NCBI RefSeq assembly: GCF_032854445.1
Contig: NC_088297.1
Location: forward strand, 2,543,991 to 2,607,990
Reading direction: 5' to 3'
From: Liolophura sinensis
Taxonomy: Eukaryota; Mollusca; Polyplacophora; Chitonida; Chitonidae
Length of the DNA: 64,000 nucleotides
The notes under the pieces were generated by a model. It searched no databases and was not told the origin of the DNA. It worked only from the letters and a program-made list of their open reading frames with translations. Positions 48,801 through 55,410 of the stretch are shown here, one piece after another. The stretch's first letter is position 1. Every line of letters starts with the position of its first letter. The translations under genes and the position numbers were made by a program.

Positions 48801-49085
48801 ATATGTACATATATCCCACTTCTTTGTTTTAACTTCATTTCATTTACACGAGAAAGGTTCCCTTTTTCAGGGCACACGGCCGGTCCAGATAATTCCAAGT
48901 CAGGACCTTCTGGACAGAAAAAGTTCAGATTTGGCAGCAAGGAAAAGGAAATACGTCGACCAGAGCAGATTTTAAAGGAACGTCGGAAGAAAGCCAAGCA
49001 ATACGCTTTCCAAATGAAACGCCAAAACATGAGACAAAGACGGAGAAACTTTCAATCCAGTCGCACGAAGAAAGGAACGCGGTGA
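21563..49085 (+). CDS. DDX54: ATP-dependent RNA helicase DDX54 (Dbp10 family), 20 exons
   Basis: Nucleolar DEAD-box helicase needed for large-subunit rRNA processing; vertebrate DDX54 also acts as a nuclear-receptor corepressor (family knowledge). Exons: 21563-21841, 23378-23504, 26091-26161, 28256-28444, 29901-29950, 30948-30989, 32138-32233, 34470-34653, 35832-35963, 36564-36774, 37952-38086, 39124-39215, 40916-41051, 41789-41862, 42787-42972, 43725-43870, 45167-45271, 46291-46401, 47910-48031, 48871-49085. They join without a frame break to 900 codons plus TGA; human DDX54 is about 880. Motifs: Q PTPIQ (~154), I ARTGSGKT (174-181), Ia PTREL, Ib TPGR, II DEAD (281-284), III SAT (312-314), [23 protein letters not shown] (458-468), then the Dbp10 C-terminal region and a basic tail. 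TAA at 21551-21553 is in frame upstream, which fixes the start. Confidence 0.97.
22198..22277 (+). repeat. SINE-A 3' tail fragment
   Basis: Only 'gtgaaatattcctgagtatg' through 'atcaatcgagtaaataaatc' remains, directly before the 147-bp array. Confidence 0.65.
22305..23095 (+). repeat. 147-bp tandem repeat, ~5.3 units, DDX54 intron 1
   Basis: 'aaactgtacacagtttcaca' recurs at 22335, 22482, 22629, 22776 and 22923, exactly 147 apart; the sixth, at 23079, is 156 away because of a 9-base insertion. Units are nearly identical. Confidence 0.95.
23378..23504 (+). CDS. DDX54: DDX54 exon 2 (94-136)
   Basis: Acidic and then basic linker: [16 protein letters not shown]...[12 protein letters not shown]. 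'SGGFQSMGL' leads into the Q-motif region, as in other DDX54 proteins. Acceptor TTCCCAG, donor GTGAGA. Confidence 0.92.
24345..24520 (+). repeat. Dispersed repeat R, copy 1
   Basis: Shares 'cctcaaccttttcac', 'aaagtataattttatcagtc', 'cacagaat' and 'atgcttgaataaacacct' with copies at 39868 and 41896, all in DDX54 introns. Confidence 0.7.
24690..25985 (+). repeat. 38-bp minisatellite, ~34 units, DDX54 intron 2
   Basis: Unit: 'actgatttcctccaccaaat' + 'ccagtgaatctgcccacc'. Three units make 114 bases, which is why long open frames (GGQIHWIWW-type) appear on the minus strand; they are not genes. Occasional 37- or 39-base variants and missing 'atc' occur. Confidence 0.95.
26091..26161 (+). CDS. DDX54: DDX54 exon 3, Q motif (136-159)
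   Basis: Encodes [20 protein letters not shown] then QRK. The aromatic plus PTPIQ forms the adenine-sensing Q motif. Phase 1 in, 0 out. Confidence 0.95.
26195..26517 (+). repeat. 41-bp AT-rich tandem repeat, ~7 units
   Basis: Units of 'tgatatgtaattgatattta' + 'tttagttcattaatttatat' + 'a', alternating gtaattg and gtatttg variants; begins 34 bases after the exon 3 donor. Confidence 0.95.
26817..26962 (-). repeat. SINE-A, 3' half, reverse
   Basis: (TTTA)n, 'ctgattggtgttttacc', then body to 'cccacgaccacccacaggtt'. Confidence 0.75.
27345..27798 (+). repeat. 27-bp minisatellite, ~16 units, DDX54 intron 3
   Basis: Unit 'atgaaacacttggcttttac' + 'ttgttac' with ttattac and ttgtaac variants. The period is divisible by three, so both strands stay open by accident. 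Confidence 0.95.
28256..28444 (+). CDS. DDX54: DDX54 exon 4, motifs I and Ia (160-222)
   Basis: Walker A ARTGSGKT at 174-181 (Lys180 binds the phosphates) and motif Ia [10 protein letters not shown] at 207-216. Phase 0 both ends, acceptor GAACAG, donor GTACGT. Confidence 0.97.
28915..29240 (-). repeat. SINE-B, nearly full, reverse
   Basis: Tail 'gagtgagtgcttggggttta' through body to 'ccgaagcggacactctatca', where the tRNA-like head is cut by a few bases. Confidence 0.8.
29901..29950 (+). CDS. DDX54: DDX54 exon 5 (223-239)
   Basis: 50-base exon [16 protein letters not shown]; contains the conserved GG after motif Ia. Phase 0 to 2, donor GTAAGT. Confidence 0.95.
30020..30283 (+). repeat. SINE-A, full length
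   Basis: tRNA-like head 'gtggctcaattggttagcgc' (A box) and 'gtgagttcaagtccagc' (B box), central body, and tail 'caccaatcaaataaataaat'. Confidence 0.9.
30948..30989 (+). CDS. DDX54: DDX54 exon 6 (239-253)
   Basis: 42-base micro-exon (R)[13 protein letters not shown] with a T-rich acceptor and donor GTAAGG; phase 2 both sides. It matches the alpha-helix preceding motif Ib. Confidence 0.92.
31256..31880 (+). repeat. 45-bp minisatellite, ~14 units, DDX54 intron 6
   Basis: Unit 'gcattgactaactgctcagt' + 'gaagcatgaactgttggtgg' + 'tagga'. It yields an open frame of [15 protein letters not shown] repeats only because 45 is divisible by three. Confidence 0.95.
32138..32233 (+). CDS. DDX54: DDX54 exon 7, motifs Ib and II (253-285)
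   Basis: [16 protein letters not shown] then [13 protein letters not shown] (motif Ib) and the DEAD box at 281-284 that coordinates Mg-ATP. Phase 2 both sides; the last codon (Arg285) is split across the intron that carries the 63-bp array. Confidence 0.97.
32258..32495 (+). repeat. SINE-C, forward
   Basis: tRNA-like head 'agtggcctaatggtttaa' and 'gggatcaaggtc', then a body with 'tggatggggt' repeated. The reverse copy lies at 55738-56050. Confidence 0.7.
32635..32822 (+). repeat. 60-bp tandem repeat, 3 units
   Basis: Units of 'acaaacatgcacttagctta' + 'caggtgttgtgccctgactg' + 'aatttgtggcgaacgaacat'. Confidence 0.9.
33523..34469 (+). repeat. 63-bp minisatellite amplifying a 3' splice site and exon start
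   Basis: Fifteen units before the true exon 8. Each starts with 'ttacag/attgtttgagatggg', the genuine acceptor plus exon beginning, and encodes RLFEMGFRE after the split Arg codon. Unit 7 lacks four bases; unit 13 has TACAT instead of TACAG. Units 8-15 are in frame with exon 8 and open, so any of their acceptors would give a readable protein with added 21-residue repeats. Many units also hold TTCAG/GTACTT, a donor-like site. Confidence 0.95.
34470..34653 (+). CDS. DDX54: DDX54 exon 8, motif III (285-346)
   Basis: (R)[19 protein letters not shown]...[10 protein letters not shown] with SAT at 312-314, ending DSKISEQLQ. The genuine start is the last of the tandem acceptors, because only here does the exon continue into conserved sequence. 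Phase 2 in, 0 out. Confidence 0.95.
34870..35058 (+). repeat. SINE-A, 5'-truncated
   Basis: Begins at 'gtcgctgtgagttcaagtcc' and ends with a damaged tail 'gagtcagaaatcaaat'. Confidence 0.8.
35320..35396 (+). repeat. SINE-B 3' end
   Basis: 'catatgactgaaaaattgtt' through 'ggcactcactcactcactca'; only the tail part is retained. Confidence 0.75.
35832..35963 (+). CDS. DDX54: DDX54 exon 9, motif IV region (347-390)
   Basis: [20 protein letters not shown] then [16 protein letters not shown]; start of RecA domain 2. The acceptor (TGTTTGGAG) has a weak pyrimidine tract but gives exactly the length of human DDX54 here. Phase 0 both ends. Confidence 0.92.
36564..36774 (+). CDS. DDX54: DDX54 exon 10, motif V (391-461)
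   Basis: [20 protein letters not shown] then [13 protein letters not shown] (motif V) and the start of motif VI, HRVG. Acceptor TCCACAG, donor GTGAGA, phase 0 to 1. Confidence 0.97.
37213..37462 (+). repeat. SINE-A, diverged near-full
   Basis: Head 'gggcctccatggttgaagtg' is mutated in the A box; body and 'caccagtcaaataaataaat' tail are clear. Confidence 0.8.
37588..37700 (+). repeat. Dispersed repeat S fragment
   Basis: 'ggagagtagtgcatcaacaa' and 'agtgtgatagttggcaga' parallel the 68-bp unit words. Confidence 0.5.
37952..38086 (+). CDS. DDX54: DDX54 exon 11, motif VI (461-506)
   Basis: [20 protein letters not shown] completes motif VI (arginine fingers), then [15 protein letters not shown], typical of the DDX54/Dbp10 subfamily. 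Phase 1 both ends. Confidence 0.97.
38670..38925 (+). repeat. SINE-A, near-full, diverged
   Basis: 'gtgcctcagttgattagctt' head, body with 'cctgcggatggtcatgggtt', tail 'caccaatcaaataaataaat'. Confidence 0.8.
39124..39215 (+). CDS. DDX54: DDX54 exon 12 (506-536)
   Basis: [29 protein letters not shown] matches the family's GRVPQSVVDE. Phase 1 to 0, donor GTGGGT. Confidence 0.94.
39343..39500 (+). repeat. SINE-A, 5'-truncated
   Basis: 'gccgtacgtggcaaggtctg' to (AAAT)n. Confidence 0.8.
39868..39982 (+). repeat. Dispersed repeat R, copy 2
   Basis: Shares 'ggtataattttatcagtctt' and 'gtgaataaacatctt' with the other two copies. Confidence 0.65.
40113..40825 (+). repeat. 31-bp minisatellite, ~23 units, DDX54 intron 12
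   Basis: Unit 'attaaattggtgtgataatg' + 'gtacagactgt' with gtgaga and ttcaaatt variants. It ends about 90 bases before exon 13. Confidence 0.95.
40916..41051 (+). CDS. DDX54: DDX54 exon 13 (537-582)
   Basis: [20 protein letters not shown] then [12 protein letters not shown] and GIHPIF; the [15 protein letters not shown] block is a hallmark of DDX54. Phase 0 to 1. Confidence 0.96.
41789..41862 (+). CDS. DDX54: DDX54 exon 14 (582-606)
   Basis: [20 protein letters not shown] then YKPVA; corresponds to the EEEELQRLRLVDSIKNY helix of the family. Donor GTATGA is weak. Confidence 0.92.
41896..42085 (+). repeat. Dispersed repeat R, copy 3
   Basis: Longest of the three intronic copies: 'cctcgaccttttcgcatgtg' to 'atgcttgaataaacacctag'. 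Confidence 0.7.
42787..42972 (+). CDS. DDX54: DDX54 exon 15 (607-668)
   Basis: [20 protein letters not shown] then a Ser/Glu-rich acidic linker. TIFEIN matches the human protein exactly. Phase 0 both ends. Confidence 0.94.
43185..43335 (+). repeat. SINE-A, 5'-truncated
   Basis: 'gaaggtctgtcagcaacctg' to 'caccaatcaaataaataaat'. Confidence 0.8.
43525..43672 (+). repeat. SINE-A, old diverged fragment
   Basis: 'gaaggtctgccagcatcctg', 'cataatgctggctgccgtca', tail lost. Confidence 0.65.
43725..43870 (+). CDS. DDX54: DDX54 exon 16 (669-717)
   Basis: Basic stretch ([11 protein letters not shown]) then [14 protein letters not shown], the start of the Dbp10 C-terminal domain (human YIPYRPKDFDSERG). 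Phase 0 to 2. Confidence 0.95.
44335..44450 (+). repeat. SINE-D tail fragment
   Basis: Ends with 'gctatattcagaaagtgtaa' and 'aacaataatactgttact', identical in plan to the tail of 44862-45045. Confidence 0.6.
44469..44742 (+). repeat. SINE-A, full-length reference copy
   Basis: Best-preserved forward copy: tRNA-like head with A box 'gtggctcagttgattagc' and B box 'gttcaagtcc' about 60 bases apart, a ~170-base body, and tail 'caccaatcaaataaataa'. The central body resembles the conserved domain of the MetaSINE superfamily described from molluscs; that assignment is from memory and needs alignment. Confidence 0.9.
44862..45045 (+). repeat. SINE-D, tRNA-Leu/Ser-like head
   Basis: 'ggcctgttggtcgagtggtc' (A box) and a perfect B box 'ggttcgaaacc', 64 bases later, then a short body and tail 'aacaataatactgtcact'. 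The long A-B spacing suggests a class II (Leu/Ser) tRNA origin. It lacks the folding needed for a functional tRNA gene. Confidence 0.65.
45167..45271 (+). CDS. DDX54: DDX54 exon 17 with GC donor (717-752)
   Basis: [20 protein letters not shown] then NQLKW, the Dbp10 C-terminal core. Its donor is ATG/GCAAGT: only a GC donor at 45272 joins the split Trp codon to exon 18 in frame. Confidence 0.94.
45337..45440 (+). repeat. Fragment of another tRNA-related repeat
   Basis: 'caggttcaaatccagctctg' resembles a B box, followed by 'ttttagtcaggaggtttgtc'. No head seen. Confidence 0.35.
45449..45695 (+). repeat. SINE-A, near-full
   Basis: Intact head and body; the tail 'attctagagtataattcaaa' is mutated. 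Confidence 0.85.
46291..46401 (+). CDS. DDX54: DDX54 exon 18, before U12 intron (752-789)
   Basis: (W)[20 protein letters not shown] then [16 protein letters not shown]. Phase 2 out; the next base begins ATATCCTTTT, a U12-type donor. Confidence 0.95.
46511..46850 (-). repeat. SINE-B, near-full, reverse
   Basis: 'gcgagtgcttggggtttaac' tail to 'ggtgctgtcggggccggtgg' head. Confidence 0.8.
47215..47520 (+). repeat. SINE-B, forward, head-truncated
   Basis: Begins at the B-box region 'gtagatccagggtcaatcct' and runs to 'ccaagcactcactcactcg'. Confidence 0.85.
47910..48031 (+). CDS. DDX54: DDX54 exon 19, after U12 intron (789-830)
   Basis: (V)[20 protein letters not shown] then a polar linker to RQKR. 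Phase 2 in, 1 out, donor GTGAGT. Confidence 0.93.
48871..49085 (+). CDS. DDX54: DDX54 exon 20, basic C-terminus (830-900)
   Basis: Starts (W)[11 protein letters not shown] and contains [20 protein letters not shown], matching the human QQILKQRRRAQKL block, then an Arg-rich end KKGTR and TGA at 49083-49085. Likely RNA-binding and nucleolar retention. Confidence 0.95.
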
Positions 49086-49300
49086 AACTGTCAAGTTCTG
49101 GATTGTGTAAATTGTTTGAAAACATGACCTACAGAAAGTTATTGTGTTTTGGGTGTTTTTTGTTTGATCTTGTACCGGTCATGCATGAACTGTGTTAACA
49201 GAGAAGTACATGTAGGCTGCTCTGAGGTTTGTGATCTTAATGCCTAAGACGTATACAACAGTCATCAGTTTTATGGCTGGGATAAACCGGATTAAACAAC
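49086..49300 (+). promoter_or_regulatory. DDX54 3' UTR, weak poly(A) signal
   Basis: No AATAAA follows closely. ATTAAA at 49291-49296 is the nearest variant; a T/G-rich stretch lies at 49140-49170. Confidence 0.3.
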
Positions 49301-49352
49301 CCACGTCAGGCAAGTTAGTGGCAAATTTCCCACGCCTAACGTTCATCCATTT

Positions 49353-49508
49353 CTTTATTTGATTGGTATTTTACGCCATACTCAAGAATATTTCACTTAT
49401 ACGAAGGTGGCCAGCGTTGTGATGGGAGGAAACCGGGCAGAGCCTGGGGGAAAACTCAGCATGAGAGGAGGCCAGCATGAGCTGGACTTGAACTCACAGC
49501 GACCGCGT
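49353..49508 (-). repeat. SINE-A with internal deletion, reverse
   Basis: Runs from 'tttatttgattggtatttta' to 'cttgaactcacagcgaccgc' but lacks the ~40-base 'cgaccatccgcaggttgctg' segment. Confidence 0.8.
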
Positions 49509-49666
49509 AGATGGGAGACTTCTTCTCACACCTAACATATTGTTGAAAAACAGCTATGTTAATATTCACTGTATTAGTATTGAAACGCCAATTATCTTTG
49601 TTAATTAGAGTAATCAAGTTAATTCAAGTAATCCAATACATCCATTTGCAGATTTCAAATCGAGCG

Positions 49667-49773
49667 TTCCCCCGGGCTCTGCCCGGTTTCCTCCCACCAT
49701 AATGCTGGCCGCCGTCGTATAAGTGAAATATTCTTGAGTACGGCGTAAAACACCAATCAAATAAATAAATAAA
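49667..49773 (+). repeat. SINE-A, 5'-truncated with target duplication
   Basis: Flanked by a perfect 12-bp repeat tcaaatcgagcg at 49655-49666 and 49774-49785, so truncation happened during insertion. Confidence 0.9.
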
Positions 49774-49859
49774 TCAAATCGAGCGCGTGGCATGTAAAAC
49801 GCCCAGCACGGTATATCGGGGTGTTTTGAGAGTGATCATGATAGGTCTTAAACAGCCAA

Positions 49860-50190
49860 GGGCAAGGATTTTGCACTTCTCAATAACCCGTCTGTGTCAT
49901 GCATTTTTTCCATCAGTGGTCGGAAGCATTCGGTGATGACGTCATAGACGAACATAGTGAACGTGTTTGTATCTTAGGAATTACGCAACTCCGAATACTA
50001 GTTTCTCAGGACACATGAAAATGGAGTATAAAGCGAAGAGTATAGTTGTAAGGAAAATAAAGAAACCTGCCCCAAAGAATAACTGAAAAATTTTCATTTT
50101 ACAGGCATATTTTATACTTCTCGATAAACCCAGTGATATGCATATTTTCCGTCAATGTTCGGAAGTATTCAGTAATGACGCCAGTGATTG
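49860..50190 (+). repeat. Two diverged ~230-bp duplicates
   Basis: 'cacttctcaataacccgtct' ... 'tggtcggaagcattcggtga' recurs as 'acttctcgataaacccagtg' ... 'gttcggaagtattcagtaat'. No coding content. Confidence 0.55.
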
Positions 50191-50664
50191 ACATGCTTGG
50201 AACGCGGGACCAGCCTAACGCCCTCTATTCTATTCCAAAGTACTTCTGTATCTCGGGCTTAGAATGGGTAATATTTTCAGGGCTATACTTCGTTCTCGGG
50301 AGGGCGCCACAAGAAAGCTTATCCGTACTCGTATGGTTTACCACATGATTAAATGAGCAAGGCCATAACAGGTATTCAGAAAGCAAGGTAGCCATGGCAA
50401 CAATTCTCCTGAATATAAATGTATAGACCTTGAAAGAACAGACCATTTAAAGTAGGCTAAGCATCACCCAAAAGGCCATTTCGTGCTGATTCCAAATACG
50501 GTGTCCATTATTTTTGGCTGTTTGTTTTACAGTTATTAAAATGGAAATAAAGATTGGTGAACGTTTTGAAGCATATTGAAAAGGATTTCTTTTTTGGCTG
50601 CTGAACATGGTCTTTTAATTTCACACTAAGTACAAATACGGTTATTGTACTACGTGTAATACTC

Positions 50665-50752
50665 TGTCCGGTTTCCACCCACTATAATGCTGGTCGCTGT
50701 CGTGTGCGTGAAATATTCTTGAGTACGGCGTAAAACACCAATGAAATAAATT
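50665..50752 (+). repeat. SINE-A 3' end, target of a nested insertion
   Basis: 'ctgtccggtttccacccact' to 'caccaatgaaataaa'; interrupted by the next element. Confidence 0.85.
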
Positions 50753-51017
50753 TATTTATTTATTTGATTGGTGTTTTACGCCGTACTCAAGAATATTTCA
50801 CTTATACGACGGCGGCCAGCATTATGGTGGGTGGAAACCTGGCAGATCCCGGGGGAAACCCACGACCATCCGCAGGTTGCTGACAAACCTTTCCACATAC
50901 GGCCAGAGAGGAAGCCAGCATGAGCTGGACTTGAACTCGCAGCGACCGCATTGGTGAGAGGCTCCTGGGTCATTGCGCTGCGCTAGCGCGCTAACCGACT
51001 GAGCCACGGAGGCCCCC
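50751..51017 (-). repeat. SINE-A, full, nested in another SINE-A tail
   Basis: Complete reverse copy ending in 'ctgagccacggaggccccc'. The host tail 'ccaatgaaataaa' appears on both sides (50738 and 51019), a target-site duplication. The two tails form an inverted repeat with arms of about 85 bases. Confidence 0.9.
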
Positions 51018-51671
51018 TCCAATGAAATAAATAAACAAATAAATACTACATGTAATAAACATGTAGCAAGCCATGGTTTTACTATGATGTTACAGATGCT
51101 TTGAACCAATCATCACCAATTCTTTAGTGACGTGACTACATTACTGGAGGTGAAAGCAAAGTGGAGTAACCCAGGAGAAACAGGCAATTTAGACGATTTA
51201 AGCATAAAAAATGAAACATATCGCTTTTAATAGCAATGAAGTCAAGGCATCACCACAAATGTAACGAAGTGATGCGAGTAACAACTGTTACGTTGCGATA
51301 CCTTGACTTCATTATTATTATTGAACCCACATACAACTATGCGTCTAAAGAAGTATATAACGTAGATTTTAGGTAAGAAATATTTTCTGGAAAAGTAAAC
51401 AGTATATTTAGCTTTCATATATGATAGTTTCAGTGTCCTGCAGAACTTTAAACCTGAGGAATCGGCAAAAAAATAATCATTTCGCCCATTTAGCTCCATG
51501 CTAGTCACCTCTTAGTCCGATATGGTGTAAAAAGTCCACCGTAACCCCTGAATCTCACGTTGATGCACGTTATGTACATAGCCTATGTACTGTAGTTTAC
51601 GGAAAGTTTCAACTGTTTTTTTTTTTTTTTTGTAACAGGAACGTGCGATGGACGCCAGGCAGGGCGAATGA
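51018..51671. other. Intergenic, no gene seen
   Basis: AT-rich unique sequence with a poly(T) run at 51617-51631. No exon-like segment was recognised. Confidence 0.6.
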
Positions 51672-51745
51672 ACGAATGCTTGGGATTAAAGGTCGTAATG
51701 AACATTTTTTTCAGTCATATTACAACGAGGACCGAAGAGCCGGAG
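51672..51745 (-). repeat. SINE-B/C tail-like fragment
   Basis: 'cgaatgcttgggattaaagg' and 'tcagtcatattacaacgagg' match the tail end shared by SINE-B and SINE-C. Confidence 0.45.
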
Positions 51746-51794
51746 GCGGTGCCATGTTTTGTGGAGCACTAAACGGGGTCCTCCAGCTTTATAC

Positions 51795-52222
51795 GCTGTA
51801 ACGCTCGTCATTTTCGAACTGTATCTAATACCGCTTAACCTGGGGCTAGGGGCCGTAAAGGTAGCCATGCTCATCACATCTGCATGACGCCTCTATGAAC
51901 AGTTGCAATCAAAGCGGGACTGAGATACTTGTTTAATTGTTATTTGACATGGAACTCATTCACGGACTACAAATTTGAACTTTGATATGGAATTCATGCC
52001 TGGAATATCCACTGTCTGCCCGGTATCATTGAAAACTGATGACCGCCTATCTCTTGTTTGTTACCGGCTTTATTTCTTATTTGTATAATTTCTTACATAC
52101 TTTGTCTTTGGGAGCTAGTGTTAAACGTTGTTTTGGAAATGGATCTTGCGATTATCGACTTGGAACGCCCTTTACGGACTACGAATGGTATATGAATGTC
52201 GGACATGACACTTATATTTATA
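51795..52222 (+). repeat. Local ~430-bp repeat T, copy 1
   Basis: Aligns with 54495-54922: 'gtcattttcgaactgtatct', 'ggaattcatgcctggaatat', 'gggagctagtgttaaacgtt'. Short frames such as GNGSCDYRLGTPF occur in both, but most differences change residues, so it is not evidently coding. Confidence 0.8.
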
Positions 52223-52430
52223 CAGAAAACAAATCTTGTATTTCATGAATCAAACCTGCCATCTAGCCTACATTCATGTCTGAATAACACCAACATTTTT
52301 ATAACAATTCCGGCAATAATCATGGTCTTGACCACTGAGGTCGCGTGTTCTAATTCTGCATGTGCTAGTTTTGTTGCAGGTTCAAGTCATGTACTCCTCA
52401 CATTTTGCTTTCTTCTACCCCAAGAGAGAG

Positions 52431-52790
52431 TAAGTGAGTGAGTGAGCGCTTGGAGTTTAACGTCGTACTTAACAATTTCAGTCAAACGAAGGAATCCTTA
52501 GAGTGCATGTAATGTGCCTCCTTGTTGCAGGACAGATTTCCACCGCTCCTTTATCTAGTGCTGCTTCACTGAGACGACTTACCGAAGTCAATCAAGCCGC
52601 CCCGCCCGAGCCATTATACTGATACGGGTCAACCAGTAGTTGCACTATCTTCCTTTCATGCTTAACGCCAAGCGAGGAAGTTACAACTTCCTCTTTTAAG
52701 GTCTTAGGTGTGACTCGATCCAGGATTGACCATGGATCTACCGACCCTGAAGCGGACGTTCTACCACCTGTGCTATCGGATCGGTCTTAA
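52431..52790 (-). repeat. SINE-B, full, reverse
   Basis: 'gtgagtgagtgagcgcttgg' tail to 'cacctgtgctatcggatcgg' head, with all internal segments present. Confidence 0.88.
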
Positions 52791-53287
52791 GTGAGAAAGT
52801 TTTAAGAGTAGGCCTACAGCGTTAATTACCGATCAACTATATATAGTTATTTCCTGAAGGAAATTTTCAGAAATTTTCAGCACAGACGTCCTTCAAAAAT
52901 GGCATTTTGCCCATTGAAAGATCTATCATTAGGCAAAGAATACTCACTGAGAATATTTAGGTAAATACATATTTTGAAAGTGGCATCACACATTGTTGAA
53001 ACGTACATACATGCATGTAAATATTATATTCTTAATCATCGAACGCAAAGAGCTTAGTACAACTTCGAAACTTCATCTCGTTGAATATCTGTCTTTAGGA
53101 AAAACAAAGACACCGTAAAATAGTGAAATCCTGAGCCAACCTCGAAGGCGTCCATTACCATTAGTATGATTAGACAATAGCACTCTTAGTCCCAGTGTCT
53201 GTCTGGATCACGTGATCTTTGATGATAAGATTCATTGGCAGGATTTTAAACGAACGGAAACCATGATTTGTGGGGCTGGCGTAACAT

Positions 53288-53364
53288 TCAAGGATAGCAG
53301 TCATCGAGTGGCTTGGAGAATTCCACGAACAGATTCCCTTTGCCATCAACTCTTCCAACGTCAC
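53288..53364 (-). CDS. ANL gene, last visible exon (TGD motif)
   Basis: (G)DVGRVDGKGNLFVEFSKPLD then DCYP and TGA at 53290-53288. Acceptor CCTTTAG. Matches TGDxGxxDxxG of the family, then diverges and stops where the RxKxxI hinge should follow. Confidence 0.7.
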
Positions 53365-55367
53365 CTAAAGGAACAAAATAATAGCAATCGATCAAATTCA
53401 TCGTACGTGTAGAGTACCATTAACTGGCCTTGCTTGGAGCATATTTTGGTCTTCGTATTATCTTGTCTTGTGGCAAAATTATGGGTGGCAACATTGTGGA
53501 CTCCAACTGTATCGGCGATATCGATAAGGCAGACACGCTAATCGGTAAACAACATTGTTTAAACAACACTAGAGGCTCGCAGCAACCTGCGGATGGTCGT
53601 GGGTTTCCCCCGGGCTGTGCCCGGTTTCCACCCACCATAATGCTGGCCGTCGTCGTATAAGTGAAATATTCTTGAGTACGGCGTAAAACACCAATCAAAT
53701 AAATAAATAAATAACTAGAGGCTCGACCAACATGGGTGATAAGATAATGGGCGTATTACCACTCTAGAGAACAACTGAGAAGGGAAGAAATATTCTGCTT
53801 CCGTTCTTGTTACTTTCAAAGATATTTTTTATAGTCTGCAATCCTTATGAATTGAATTTGAAGCCATAAACGCCATGTTAAAGTGCATAGGGCTAGCTTA
53901 TTATATTTAGCGATGTTGTCAGTAGGCGCAAAGACGACAGCACTGCGGTGCAGTATAATTAGTGCGAAATCCCGCTTCCCAACGTGAGTTTTTCAAAATG
54001 AGAAGGCTGACACGTGAACATTAATCTATCTCATAACATGTAGATCTCGTAAAGCCTGAATTTGCTGCTCATGAATTCAACAACAAACCATTACACAAAC
54101 CTGTGTATATCCATTCGTGTGTTTGCCTGGCTTTCCCGGGAGTACTTCGATCACTAACCATCGTGCATTGCGGCCCTGTCACCCATATCTCTCCGCTTGT
54201 GTCCGTATACAGAGGTCTCCGTGTGCCAATATCAAGTATCTGCTTGTTCAGGTGTAAAATGACATACTTTTCAATTTGTTACGAGAATTTAAGAACCTTA
54301 ATAGCATCTTCAGTCATTCACGGAATACGAATTTAAACTTTGATATGAAATTCATGCCTGGAATACCCACTGCCTGCCCGGCATCATTGAAAACTGATGA
54401 CCGCTTCTCTCTTGTGTGTCGTACGAGATCCTTACATATTAACGGGAAAGACGTAACCGTCCGTTACTTTTGAGTCACAATCTTTTTGCTTAAGGTCTGT
54501 AACGCACGTCATTTTCGAACTGTATCTAGTACCGCTTAGCCTGGGGAGAGGGGCAGTAAAGGCAGCCATGCCCGTGATGCCTTTATGAACAGTTGCAATC
54601 AAAGCGCGACGAGATACCTTGTTTAACTGTTATTTCAATTGTTATTTGACCTGGAACTCATTCATGGACTACGAATTTGAACTGTGATATGGAATTCATG
54701 CCTGGAATATCAACTGTCTGCCCGGCATCATTGAAAACTGATGACCGCTTCTCTCTTGTGTGTTACTGGCTTTATTTCCTATTTGTATAATTTCTTACAT
54801 ACCTTTGTCTTTGGGAGCTAGTGTTAAACGTTATTTTGGAAATGGATCTTGCGATTATCGACTTGGAACGCCCTTTACGGACTACGAATGGTATACAAAT
54901 GTCGGACATGACGCTTATATTCCTACGTCGTATCGAAGTGTTGTTTTTTTTTTTTCATGGCACAAAATCTGATCAACTTTGAATCTAGGTGTCAAAACAG
55001 ACATTCGTATAGGAGCTGTCAACGGAAATTGACGTTTGAGGTCAAAAATCATAATTTATTTATTTATCTGATTGCTGTTTTACGCCATACTCAAGAATAT
55101 TTCACTTATACGACGGCGGCCAGCATTATGGTGGGGGGAAACCGGGCGCAGCCCCGGGGAAACCCACGACCATCCGCAGGTTGCTGACACTTAAGACTGG
55201 AGAGCAATAATCACAAGGCCAATTCCTAAACAACGTTGGATTCTAACCACCAAAGCACTATTATGCAAATATCCAAAGTACGAAGTTAAGACGGCTTCAC
55301 GCAAAGAGAGCAAGTGAATACTTTCCAGTGGAGTTAGATATAGACGCAAAGAATGCTCTATGAGAAA

Positions 55368-55410
<43 letters not shown>

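Noticed and set aside
52039-54972. Paired frames containing GNGSCDYRLGTPFTDYEWY
   Set aside because: They lie in repeat T; differences between copies are mostly residue-changing and no splice or start context supports coding.
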